A stretch of 64,000 nucleotides of DNA from Eutypella sp. D-1 (taxonomy: Eukaryota > Ascomycota > Sordariomycetes > Xylariales > Diatrypaceae). This document shows positions 45,190 through 56,216 of the stretch, piece by piece. Under the pieces are notes generated by a model that saw nothing but the letters and a program-made list of their open reading frames with translations, had not been told where the DNA came from and did no database searches. Within the stretch, counting starts at the first letter, position 1; the number at the start of each line of letters is the position of its first letter. The translations under genes were made by a program, and so were the position numbers. The stretch lies in assembly GCA_023313575.1 (NCBI GenBank), contig JAJTTP010000001.1:1364001-1428000 (forward strand). Direction: 5' to 3'.

Positions 45190-47799
45190 CACATGTACTC
45201 CTGGGCGAGGCTAGCTTATGATGCAATAACCGTAGGCCTTATCTAGTTACGTTATGGTATGCGATTCGAAGTGTTTGCCCTGCCAAGTATAGTCGCCGAC
45301 TAAGTACGAGACGCCTAACCACTCCCAGCAACAGCGTTGCCTCGATTCGGCAGGCATCCGAAGCTAGTAAGAGCAATTGCCAGTTTCACCACGACGTATC
45401 ACAACGCCTCCCTAATCCATCAAAGTTGGCCGATCAGGAATACGGCTCCGAGTACGGACGCCATCCTTCGTGTTGCGTTCACCTATCAGCAAACCACAAA
45501 GCCATGTGTAATTAGGCTTGGTGAGAACACAAGTGACACCTCCGCCACTCCATACGGATCATATTACTACATTCCAAGCACGGAATTAAGCGATCCAATT
45601 AAGCACAGATCAGAAAAGGTCACCTGCCTATCCTCGGGTTGAATGAAGAAGCAGTTCGTCGATGACTTGAACATGGCGGATTAAATTACCGGCCTAATTA
45701 CCGGTTTGCTAGTCTGTTCCACCAGAGTGACCGACCGATCGATTGAATCCACAGTCGTATCAGGGACCCGATAAAACATATGTATCATAGAGATATATGT
45801 GCTGGCTGTTAATTCAAGGCTAGGAAGCATTACCGAGATATTATTTGAAAAGCGCCACGGGCCGCCATCAAATGCAAGTGTACGCCTGCAACCGGATTCC
45901 ACCTTCTAGAATTGGATGTAGTGTGCGTTCAAACCCATATTACTAGGACCGATCCCAGATCACAATCTAGTGACACCATAAAGTAGTATCCGAGTGGGAG
46001 AAACTATGTATGGAGAAAGCCTCGACCCGGTAAGTGGATCAGAGCCTGTCGACAGCATGATTTCTGGGCTGAAGATCGGAGTTGGGTCACTATCTATACA
46101 AGAATCTCTATCACACCAACTTCCCAGGTCAACCATTCTCTCCCTGATTACTAAAAGTCTTAGTAATAATACAACCCCACCTCCCACCTCCCACTCCGAA
46201 CCCTCATGCCCTCTTCCTGTATTGTGTCGATGGCAAAACCGTACTGTGTTCGTTATGAGAATCCTTATCAATCATTGGCTTAGTGGCTGAGTAGAACAGT
46301 TAATATCATGAATCTCAAATAGTGTAGTTCAACTTGGTTACTATTAGTTTAAGGGGATGATTAGACGGTCACGTGTTGTGTTGCCCAGCTTCAGTCTGAA
46401 ATGCAAACACATGTATCATGATATTGCGCGTTGTGATTAAGGGGCCTGAGACTTATGTAAGAACTCTGGCATATTCCGACTCATTAACTCCATGCCCAAA
46501 TTTCTTCTGTTCTAAGGGGTCGACGAGAAGTCAAACAAATTGTATGTGCAATACGTACAGACATTTTATCATGAATAGTGTATGATTATGTTCTGTCCAG
46601 CCCTATCCCAGTGAATGATCAAGTGGGATTGAAGCAAGATCTACTTTTACGATCAGGGATAGAGATAGTATCATGGCTCTACAATTTCGCTAAAAGTAAT
46701 AGTGACAACACGAAGAGAAGGGGAATAGAAAGAAACAGTTCAGCATGTTTTTCTAGGGTATTTATGTCTTGCAAATTCCAATAGTGATGGCTTTCATATT
46801 AACCCCTAAGATACGTGAGCCACTAACAATGATTTGGATTTTAGAATTGAATGCCACCAGGCCAGATGAGATATACATTTCAACCTTGACAAGAAGATAA
46901 GTATGGCCAATACATTACCAGTGCAGGTCAGTGCTTGTACATTCGAGCAAGCAATCTCAGAATAGCAGCACTAGTTACATTCAATAATTGTATACCTACG
47001 TCGGGTATGTGAGTATCCTAATTTCATATCATCATAGAGGGCAATGATGACCATAACAACTTTCCAGAATGGTCACTAGGTCCATGATGAGAGAGGCAAG
47101 AGCTATAAAAGTCCAACTACATATACCAACTGCTGTAGGTAAGCTCCTGGTGAAAGGCTGCCACTAAGCTGTATCCTGTATGTATCATATCAGTCATCTC
47201 CTCATTTATCAGGTTTCAAGTCAGAACTCTGACTCTACATTTAAGAGCTCATGCGGGGCAGAAGGGAAAGCTACCTACCTAGGTAGGTAATGGGAAACTG
47301 TGCTAGGTTTAGGTAATGGTAGTTTCTTGCTTGCCATGAGGGGTTCAGGTACTATGAAATCATGGCAAGCAGCTCAATTCAATTCCAGACGAATCTTACA
47401 CTTGAAGGTATTACTCACGGATTAGACTCTCTGAAACCTCTATGAGTCCATCTAAGTATTGCCATACACATAATTAATGACCTTCTGAGAAAGAATCTGC
47501 AGCTTACCTAGGTATAGGTATACTTCAACTTAGGCATTTATGTAAACTCATCCAAGTACATATGATCGTCTGCCTAGCTCCTTCCTTCCCTTCTTCCAGC
47601 CTTCACTCTTTCCTTCCTTCTTGCAATTGACTTGAAGAATTCCATCTCTTTCAGATTCTGCCTGGAACATCCTTTTTGGTAATTTGAAATTCTTTACTTC
47701 CTCATTTCCTCACCCATCCAAAAAGAACAGTTGCGGCAACAGAAGCAACAACGACAGGAACAAGAACAAGAACAAGAAAAATATAAACAAGCCGACACA
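45190..47799. other. 2.6-kb gene-free stretch, right border of accessory region
   Basis: No supported gene. Open frames at 45337-45642 and 45994-46290 carry no domain and no exon extension. The AT-rich left part grades into sequence with a TAGGTAGG-type repeat at about 47270-47292, the first such repeat right of the cluster. The last 70 bp before 47800 are rich in CAAGAA repeats, forming the 5' leader of the next gene. Confidence 0.5.
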
Positions 47800-50247
47800 A
47801 TGACTGAACTTAAGAGAAAGCTCAGGACGCCGACCCCAAGTCGTCAATATCAAGGGTCCAAGCGTCTTTGCATTGGGGAACGTCCCAGCACCATCGGCAG
47901 CGGTAATAGCAATAGTTTCAGCACCAACGCCAGTAACAGAAGCAACAGCAGTCCGCTTTCAGAAGTCCCTTCTGAGAAAGTCCCTACCCAATTTGCATAC
48001 AGCATCCTAGAAGCCCAGAGGGAGGCGGACGAAAAGGGCTTTGGTCTTGATTACCACGCATATGCGTTCAGTGAGCTCCAGAAGGCTGTTCGGCGCCTCG
48101 AGGGAATCAACGCGGACGGACTGCTGGACAGCGACGCGATTGAATATATTACCATAAAGATTGGGGAGAACATTGCTGCTAAGGCAAATAGTTCGCTGCA
48201 GTCATCGACTTCTTCCACTACTTCCGATACCTTTTTCGAGGCAGAACAGGGCTCCTCCTTTCCTGCCGTCGGCCGGGAATCATTCGGCTCCGAAGCCGGA
48301 CCCACCCTGGACTTTATGGGGGCCGATCACCACACTAAGACCCACAGCCCCGAAAGCGTGGCAGGTAACAACTACAATCTACACGAGGCCAATCTTCTTC
48401 ATTCCGAACCCGCCACCCAATCCGTGGCCACTGATACAATGGGCTATGTAGCCTCGTATGTGGAGTCATCGACACAAGCTGTCAGCATCTCGCGGCCGCC
48501 ATACACCGAGGCCGCGACGCAGACGACATTGGACTCTCCCGCCCCGGTCTCATACACGGAGGCATCTACACAGACTCCGCCTACTGCCCCGGTCTCTGAC
48601 ATCGAGCTCTGGAAGCGCCAGCTAGCGCACATCCGCAGGGAGAAACCTCTCGCTCCTTTGCGCGCGCGTGAAATTGTCGTCAGGTGCCCTCGCAAAGAAC
48701 CCCAGAGATCGGCGCCCCTCGCTGCACACGCGGCCACGTCTGCGTCTACTTCTACGCATATGCAGAAGACATCAGCCGCTACCCCTCAATCATCACGAGC
48801 ATCATGGTCCGCGCGCTCGCAATCGCAGCAACAGCAGCAGCAGCAACAACAGCGAAGGCACACAGCTCCAGTCGTGGTACTTGATAGCGACGAGGAAGAT
48901 GAAACCAATGTCACCCTGCCCCCTCCAAACAGCAGCAGACATGATAGTGCGTTCCGAGTTGGCGGCGCCTCCTCTTCGGATCCTGCCAGCGACCCTTCCC
49001 AGCATAGTTATTACGATGCATCATCAGGCGATCCAATTAAACCGGTGGACGGTACCTACACCATTCAGCTCCACGAGCTTAGGGAAGAACAGCAACAAGG
49101 AACGCGCGGTCACGACCGCGCCCGCAATCACAGCTGGCGGGAAGTGGAAGGGTTCTACGGACTGGAGCGGGGAGCGTCGGGGACAGAGCGCGGCCGCTAT
49201 GCACTGCGATACCAGGATCCGCGCAACAGTAACGGCTACACAGCGTTGCCAAGCCCGATGACAGGCCACCAACTCCAGCTAAAGCGCTATCTCGAAAACA
49301 CCAATACCACGCACCGGCGGGACGTAGGGGCTGAGATCGCGCACGTCCTGAAGCGGACATCCTGGGGTGTGCGCAAGGGATTAGATGAGGAGGCCATCGA
49401 GGCGCGCTGGCAGTCGTCCCTTGGCGTCAACGGTGATGGTGGCGAAACGCACGTGATGCGCGGCTTCCCCCTGATAGAGGATGTGCGGTTCTTGGCGCCG
49501 GCGAACCACGGTAAGCCAAGCGGGGATTGCTACTGGCGATCGGTGGCGGCGCATATGTACGGCGGCGACGCTGAGGGCCACTGGGATCTCGTCAAGGCCG
49601 AGCACCTCGGCTTCGTGTACCACGTGCTTACGACGGGTCCGAGCCACCCTCGCTACAATCTTTATGCGGAACAACTGAATGCGCGCTTCTTCGACACCAC
49701 ATCCTCGGCAATCACGGGCGTAGACGGAGCCGGGGGTCGGGTGCGCAACGGCCCGTTCAAGGCGAACCTCTGGCAGGTCCTGCACCTGGCGCACGTCTGG
49801 ACGCCGGCGCTCATGCAGCAAGTGACGGCGGATCTGTACGGGGTTTGTCTGGTGACATTCAGCGTCGACGTGCGGCCTCTGAACCCGAGCCAGTACCCAT
49901 CTCCTAGTCCGCGGGTGGAGATGGTCGTGACAGAGACTACGATGCGCGGGTCCTACAACGCGCGGCACATCTTCCTCCTGTACAACGCCCACAACAGCCA
50001 CTTCCAGCCGCTGCTGCCCGCCGACCACCTCGCCTCCGAGTTCCAGTACCCGCGGCCGACGGTCGCCGCGACGGCCCCCTACAGCTTCGCGCCCAAAGAT
50101 CGAGGCACGGGAGGCAGGAAAATGCGGGCCACCGAGCACGCCTGGCGCCGCGAGTTCACACCCTCGGTGCCCCCGCCCGTACCGCGACTACACGGGTGTC
50201 ACGTTGATAAATTACGTGGTCTCATGGGGAGCCGACCGAGGTCATGA
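47800..50247 (+). CDS. OTU-like cysteine protease with long disordered N-terminus
   Basis: Intronless, 815 aa from MTELKRKLRT (upstream frame starts with TTG and is a Gln/Glu leader repeat). The N-terminal 500 residues are Ser/Thr/Gln-rich, with a polyGln run (QQQQQQQQQ) and an SDEEDE cluster. Four TQ motifs lie at about 205-258 (ATQSVAT, STQAVSI, ATQTTLD, STQTPPT). The C-terminal part (about 560-745) has the layout of an OTU deubiquitinase: SGDCYWRSVA with putative nucleophile C577, the middle strand LYGVCLVTF, and HIFLLYNAHNSHFQPL with putative catalytic His H734. The usual DGNC is altered to SGDC. If active it would cleave ubiquitin or a related modifier; a pseudo-enzyme is possible. I am fairly sure of the fold, less of activity. 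Confidence 0.75.
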   Translation: MTELKRKLRTPTPSRQYQGSKRLCIGERPSTIGSGNSNSFSTNASNRSNSSPLSEVPSEKVPTQFAYSILEAQREADEKGFGLDYHAYAFSELQKAVRRLEGINADGLLDSDAIEYITIKIGENIAAKANSSLQSSTSSTTSDTFFEAEQGSSFPAVGRESFGSEAGPTLDFMGADHHTKTHSPESVAGNNYNLHEANLLHSEPATQSVATDTMGYVASYVESSTQAVSISRPPYTEAATQTTLDSPAPVSYTEASTQTPPTAPVSDIELWKRQLAHIRREKPLAPLRAREIVVRCPRKEPQRSAPLAAHAATSASTSTHMQKTSAATPQSSRASWSARSQSQQQQQQQQQRRHTAPVVVLDSDEEDETNVTLPPPNSSRHDSAFRVGGASSSDPASDPSQHSYYDASSGDPIKPVDGTYTIQLHELREEQQQGTRGHDRARNHSWREVEGFYGLERGASGTERGRYALRYQDPRNSNGYTALPSPMTGHQLQLKRYLENTNTTHRRDVGAEIAHVLKRTSWGVRKGLDEEAIEARWQSSLGVNGDGGETHVMRGFPLIEDVRFLAPANHGKPSGDCYWRSVAAHMYGGDAEGHWDLVKAEHLGFVYHVLTTGPSHPRYNLYAEQLNARFFDTTSSAITGVDGAGGRVRNGPFKANLWQVLHLAHVWTPALMQQVTADLYGVCLVTFSVDVRPLNPSQYPSPSPRVEMVVTETTMRGSYNARHIFLLYNAHNSHFQPLLPADHLASEFQYPRPTVAATAPYSFAPKDRGTGGRKMRATEHAWRREFTPSVPPPVPRLHGCHVDKLRGLMGSRPRS

Positions 50248-51681
50248 GGTTGGAGTTTTTGGAGAAGAGACGGTTGCAATGAAAACCGTACGGGGTAGAA
50301 GAGAGCGGGTGGAATATTCGGAAAGGGGGGCAAATGATAAGGACGCGCGATTGCCTAGGCTGGACCATAGGTAAAGCTATTGCTATATTTCCAAGTCACT
50401 CCCCTGAATCTACAACGGAGTCGGCAACTCGGTTCATTGAAACGATTGATTTGTTTTTCTTTTCTTTTTTTTTCCATCGTTCTTTTTTGACTTCGCCTAT
50501 CATAAGAGTGGAATAGAACAGCGTCAAGATACCCGTTCAGATCTTTCGTACTTTCCCGATTCAGAGGGGCTATAGAAGGTAGATAGGGGGAATACAGGAA
50601 CATTGAATACCCAGAGTATTTGGAAAAAGTCCATCTAAGGACGCACTCTTTGCCCGCACTGCACTACAAGACCAGCAAACACTGCGAAGGCAGTCATCGT
50701 GAAGCGTAATCTCGAGCCTCTTTCTCCAGCAGAAAGGGGCATCGGCTTGATTTGATGCACGCGCCATAAAGTACCACAGCGGCAACCCTGACACACACCC
50801 ACGAGGATTCACACATGGAGGTAGATCAAGTGAGGTGATTGTTCAATGATTAATTAAGGTAGTTGTAGTAAAATTAAAAACCGAGCGACCCAGCCCTGGC
50901 TAAGTAATCTTCGCCCCCCCCCCCCCCCTTATGTGTTCTACGAAATAATAAGGGGGTGGGTGGTTGAACTTGTCTCATTATCGATGATGCCCCTTTTAAA
51001 AAAAAAAAATAGAAAAAAAACATCCATCTAGGCAAAAAAAGTTTGCGTCAGTTAGTATGTATGTATGCTACTTAGGAAGGAAGCGAGGGAAAATGTCCGA
51101 AAATCTCTCTTGCCAACCACCCACCATCGCGAAGGATGCGGATCATTGGTAATTTGTCCGGGTGGTTGGCCTTCTATAATCGTGAAGAAGCGTCCCGGAG
51201 GACTAAAATTCTGATCTACCAACGTTCCGTTCAGAGCTGATCCGGGGATGGGATTTTCAGTCCTGGCTACCCGAGGGTAGCACCGTTGGGGGAGGGGTGG
51301 AGGAGGGAGATGATGATGATGAGGGCAATGAGGATCGCGCGGGTAACCGCACGTGGAGGGTGGGAGGTATAGATCGCCTAGAGCGATGATCCGGCATCAC
51401 CGACGACACATACCTATGGGTAACCATATAAAATGTGGGTAGTTTTGAATTCTTTCCTTTTTGTTTCCCTAGCCCCGATCGCGAAGCACGCTTGAAAGCC
51501 CTGAAGCCAGCCCTATTTCTACCGCTCCAAACGCCATTACATGTTCTTTTTGCTGCGTAACCCGCGCCCTGTACTCATTGTATTGTATTGGTCATAACTC
51601 ATCATAGGGGTAAAGATGATGCGAAAGAAAAGAATTCGCAAGTTTTTGAATGCTCTAATCGTGGCATTATGTGCCGAACCT
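50248..51681. other. 1.4-kb intergenic region with homopolymers
   Basis: 3' regions of two convergent genes. It contains a C15 tract at 50914-50928, A-rich tracts near 51000-51020, a GATGATGAT run near 51310 and T-rich stretches. No gene recognised. Confidence 0.5.
50914..50928. repeat. C15 homopolymer
   Basis: Uninterrupted run of about 15 C. Exact length may be affected by sequencing error. Confidence 0.7.
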
Positions 51682-53392
51682 CTACTCGGCGAAGTGCTGG
51701 AATAATGGAGAGATAGACTCGCCGTAGTGATTCCTCCGTATAGCCTCGGAGAGAAGGAACGACAGATCCAGGATTACCAGTTTGGGGGTGGCCTTGATCT
51801 TCTTCTCGGGTATAGGGAAGCTATTAGTTACGATGATCTGGTCAATACAGTCGCAGGCTTGAAGCTGTTCCAGGCAATCCGCGCCGAAGACTCCATGGGT
51901 CGCCATGCAGTAGACCTTCTTGGCCCTGCCTCGCTTGACGACGGTCTCGGCTGCGGCGATCCAGGATCCGGCTTTGTCGATCATGTCATCGACGATCAGC
52001 ACGGGGCGGTCCTTAACGTTGCCCACGAGCGTGATCATGTGCTCGACCTTGGGGTTCTTGAACTTATCTTCCTCTTCGTCCGACGATCCTTCGGCATCAC
52101 CTGATCCACCGAGGGCGTGTGGCTCAGGAGCGAAGAAAGAGGATGCATGAGACATAGTCATAGGGTCCTCTTCGCCGGGCTGGGACTGACTTCCATCTGC
52201 GCCAGCCTCTTCAGAGTGGCTCGGCGATGGAAAGTCGTCGGCAACTACGTGACCTTGAACGAGCCGCCCATGCGTCACCTCCTGTGTACGGTGATCGTTA
52301 TACTCATGTGTTGTATTTTCGTCGTCTTCTGCTTCTTCTTCGTCGGGTAGTTCCTCAAGAGGAGACGCTTGAGAGGAATTGTGAAACGAGCGCGGATTAG
52401 AGTGACGCGTCGAATTATGAGTCCGCGGTGGGCCATTGACGCGTCTTGGAGAACCCTGGGAATCCGTCATGGTTCGAGATGACCGAGCGGAACCCACAGC
52501 GTCCTGGGAGGGCGCGGATTCTTGATCTTCCGAGACGGCCCCAGAGTCCCGATTCATGAAAGCGGGAGGGTGGTCCCAACCGTCCAGATGATTCATAATC
52601 ATACTAGCGGTCATAAAATTCTTCGCACGCTTGCGATCGGTGGTGACGAGGCCGAAATTGAGTTTGAGAGCGTCGGCCAAGGACGTAACCCTTTTCGTCC
52701 CTCCCGCATTTTTAGAGACCACAACGGCATCCTTCCAATTGGGAATGTTCAGACGAATCCATCGGGCTATGAGGGGCTCGGCATGCAGATTGTCGACCGG
52801 GCACTTGAAGAATCCCTGCATCTGCGAAGCGTGAAGATCGACGGTAATGACATGCTTGACACCTGCTACATGAAGTAAATTGGCTAGCATGCGAGCAGTG
52901 ATGGCACCTCGATGGGACTTCTTCTTCGACTGACGGCTATACGGGAAGTATGGCAGGACGGCTAAAAAAGACAAGAAGGGAGCGGCCGTTAGCTGCGGTC
53001 GCAGTCTCGGCGGTGGAATCAATCAATCGACAGAGCCCTTACCAGTGATCTTGTTTGCAGAGCCACCCTTGCAAGCAGAAATCATGATGAGTAGCTCCAT
53101 GATGGTGTCGTTGATGGTTGGGCTGCCGGACTGTACGACGAAGACATCTTTATCACGGACACTCGTCAGGATGCGGACGCTGGTTTCGCCCTGCGAGGTA
53201 AAAAAAAAAAGGAGTTTAGTAAAGGGTAAAACATTTATATTTATGACCGCGATAGACAGACACGGCGATAGACAGACATACATTGGAAAATTGAGAGAGG
53301 TCGGCCTCTGCCGGTGTCATGCCCAGGTTGGAACAGATCTTACTGGTGAGACCCGGGCATGACGTACCCGAGAAAACCAGCGTACCTCTCAT
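51682..53392 (-). CDS. Ribose-phosphate pyrophosphokinase (PRPP synthetase), inserted Prs5-like type
   Basis: Three exons, 53392-53282, 53190-53043 and 52961-51682, give 512 aa. Catalytic features: FSGTSCPGLTSKICSNLG at the start, VVQSGSPTINDTIMELL, YFPYSRQSKKKSHRGAITARM (ATP/catalytic loop region), VDLHASQMQGFF, and the PRPP loop VLIVDDMIDKAGS. Reaction: ATP plus ribose-5-phosphate to PRPP and AMP in the cytosol, for nucleotide, His and Trp synthesis. About 168 extra residues (about 224-390), acidic and Ser-rich with SSDEEED, split the second half; similar non-homologous regions occur in yeast Prs5 and are phosphorylated there. Catalysis probably needs partner subunits, as in the yeast Prs complexes. 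Confidence 0.93.
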
Positions 53393-54182
53393 GACTGGCT
53401 GGATTTTCTTTTTGAGGGTTTATTTGGGGGTTGGTCCCGAGGTCTCAGGTCTCAGGGTGATGCAGAAAGAGAAGAGAAGAAGAAAGTCGGAGATCAAGCC
53501 TGGTTAGAAAATATTCTTCAGATAAAAAGTCGGAATTTGTTTGATAAGACCCGGACTTGGATCGATGGATTTAGTGATAGAGTGATAGAGTGGAGAAGAA
53601 AAGGAAGCGGTTCCGGCCGGGGTTGTTCTGCCATTCAGACCTGTCAAGTCAACCTTAGCCAGCAGGCCGCGGGGGATCAAGGGATAACTATAATGTACAT
53701 ACGTTACCTAAGCAGCTTAGACACTAAAGCCGTTAGTATCGTCAGCAAGAGCCGGTTAGCCAATCATGTAGCAGCGATTTGATGGATGCATAAAGGCAGC
53801 TAGTCCATATTGGGTCAAGTGCGTGGTAACTTACATACTGCCTAGGTATACCTAGGTACCTACCTAGTAGGCCAGTAGGTAAACCTTATTAGGTACCTAG
53901 TAGTAGATACTATCCACAAAACGTCACCTATCCGGCACCTATCTATCTGACAAGCCTGGCAGCCAACAGAGAAGATAGCCCACACTACCTACATAACCTT
54001 TGGCCACTCAGGCATCACTTATATTAAGTATATCACTGTATCCGTACATAGTATTAACTCCCAACCCGACCGACCCCCGATCTCCTTTTAGCCATCCCTT
54101 TCGACCTTCACCTCATCCCACCCCAAACTTCCCCCCCCTGATTTCCCTCACAAAATCTCATCAGGTTCCGTTGTTGGAAACG
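53393..54182. other. Intergenic region between divergent PRPP synthetase and ATG33-like genes
   Basis: A 790-bp bidirectional promoter with a TAGGTACC-type repeat cluster at 53843-53895. No gene recognised. Confidence 0.5.
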
Positions 54183-55131
54183 ATGGCATCCAAGAAAGTC
54201 TCCGTCCTGAAATTTGTAGGGACAGTGTCCCTTGGTCTCTTAACTGTAAGTTATTACTCATGTTCCATCCATTCATCCATGCATGGATCCTCATCGTAAT
54301 CATCGTCATCAATATTGCCCCTCACATAAAAGAAGTAGCCCCGCGCGCTTCCGGCTTCAGAGATGAGAAGAATCCATCGAAGTCACTCCAAACGCGCAGG
54401 AATACAAACAACAGCATCATCTTGTTTTCATCATAATGGAAACCAGCCATTTCACATGATCACACATGATTATTTCCATTTCCATCTTCCCAGTGGAATT
54501 ATATCGCTTGAACTGTAACTAAACTAAACTAACAACCCAATTCCAGGGATCCTCATATACCCTTTCCGCCCTTACCGTACCGTCGCTCCTAGAACTTCCA
54601 TCCGCCTCCAACGCAGCTAAGGCTTTCCGCTCCCTCTCGGCCACGGCTTCCACTCACCTGAGCGCCCTGAGCAATGCGGCGGGCTCGGCTTTCCTGCTCG
54701 CCTTCGCGCTCTCCCCGCGCGGATTCCGACACCCCTATCTGATCTACACCTCGATCTTCTGCTTCAGCACGCACCTGACCCAGTACGTCACGCCGACGCT
54801 GTTCGGAACGTCGGCCGCGCCCTCGTCCTCCGCCGCCGCTAAGAAGCGGAGGGCCGCGCTCGCCCAGGCCCGCAAGAACAAGCGCGCCGCCCGGCGCATG
54901 GAGTCGAGCTACGAGGTCCTCGGCGACGCCCACAGCGACGAGGGCGCCGGCAGCAACAACAGCGGCGACGAGCTCGAGGAGGACATCAACGGTGAGGAGG
55001 TGCGCGGCGAGGTCGAGGCCTTCGTCCAGAACAAGATCGTGCAGACCGCCGTCTCCGCCATCGGCTTTGCCATGGCCGTTGTCGGCATCTGGGGCGACGG
55101 CGTCCAGGAGACGTTCATCATCGGTATCTAA
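54183..55131 (+). CDS. ATG33: Atg33-like mitochondrial membrane protein
   Basis: Two exons, 54183-54245 and 54547-55131, give 215 aa. The intron (301 nt, GTAAGT ... TTCCAG) is long for this window. The protein has a hydrophobic N-terminal segment (VLKFVGTVSLGLLTGSSYTLS), a second at SAFLLAFALSPRGFRHPYLIYTS, a charged loop with KKRRAALAQARKNKRAARR and acidic stretches, and a C-terminal membrane segment (QTAVSAIGFAMAVVGIWGDG). This order and the RHPYLIY and AIGFAMAVVGIWGDG blocks resemble yeast Atg33, a mitochondrial outer-membrane protein needed for mitophagy. Naming rests on overall layout and short motifs; the role is by homology. Confidence 0.75.
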
Positions 55132-55714
55132 GAACATAAGAAGAAGAAGAAGAAGAAGGGAAACCCCCACATAAAAAAAAACAGGAAAAACAAGGAGGAT
55201 ACAAACCCCCCCAGAACAGCCGGAGCAATTCAGGCGTTTCTATCATTTACGGGAAGGATGAATTACGAATAGGCCGTGGCCTGGTCTTTTTTTTCTTTTA
55301 GTTTTCTCACTTTCACTACAGGCGTTAGGCACGTGAGAATGAGGAAGCAACCACCCCCCGCAAGAACATATCCAGGTATCTCCAGAAAACAGAATTTCCG
55401 AGTATGAATAAGACGTTTTTGTTTGTATCTTAAAAGACCCCAATCCCTCCCTGCTCATCAGCTTCTGGCATCTGCTACTACCATATCCCCCATATATAGC
55501 AATAATAATAGACGATGGTCGAGAGAATCATCGGAGGTCCATCCACGAAACCTGTTGCTCCTTCTCTGCTTATTGAGAATAGACCGGTTGTGCGAAAGCA
55601 ATCATTGTCTTCTTGTGCTCGTGAGGATACTCTAATGGCTATAGGTCGAGATAGGCGGGTGCACCTTCATCGGTGCCAGCTACCCATGGACCTCGTTGCT
55701 TCCGAAATGGGCAA

Positions 55715-55775
55715 CTGGCCTATTGCGTAGAGCTTCCAAGGTTCGCTAGAAGTTCGATTCCCGAACGCGGGCCAG
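55715..55775 (+). pseudogene. tRNA-like remnant
   Basis: CTGGCC at the start pairs with GGCCAG at the end. Between them are GTAGAGC (D-arm-like) and GTTCGATTCCCGAAC (B-box GTTCGATTC). The total of 61 nt is too short, and the T-stem does not pair in the normal register. It is probably a decayed tRNA or tRNA-derived element; chance resemblance remains possible. Confidence 0.3.
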
Positions 55776-55930
55776 GAGGAATGAGCTCGTTATCGTAGCT
55801 CTTATCAGGCGGGGTGGGGGATGATATATGGTAATCTAGGTAGGAACGTCTCGAGGGGTTCTTAAGGTGTAATAAACAAGCTGGTATCCCAATGATCCGG
55901 GGGGCGTGTCGGAAAAGGTGCCACCCAGTG

Positions 55931-56216
55931 GGCAGCTTTGGCGCAGCGGTTAAAGTTCTCTCCCGTGGTATATGGCGGGGTTCGTCCGGACGGGTTACGA
56001 GTTCGACGACGGGAAGGGAGAGGATGTCCTGACCAATGCTACAGCTGTCCGGCATACCGCCGACATACCTACCATACCCCCCGTGGTCGAAGACACGTAG
56101 GGCCAGACCTTCGGGGATGGCCCGAAGTCTTTTGCCATCCGTGTCTTCTGAATCTTTTTTCTTTTTGGTTTGTGCTCAGGTTTCCTGTTCGAGCCCCGAC
56201 GTAGGCCTTTTTTTTT
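55931..56216 (+). other. Possible Pol III unit or SINE-like element
   Basis: TGGCGCAGCGG at 55939-55949 fits the A-box consensus exactly. GTTCGAGCC at 56187-56195 fits the B-box exactly and is followed by T9 at 56208-56216. An internal T6 at 56155-56160 would end a simple Pol III transcript before the B-box. It could be a tRNA-related SINE, a Pol III RNA with a downstream B-box, or coincidence. Confidence 0.25.

Noticed and set aside
45337..45642. 101-aa open frame after the FAD monooxygenase
   Set aside because: No recognisable domain; could be a relic but cannot be supported.
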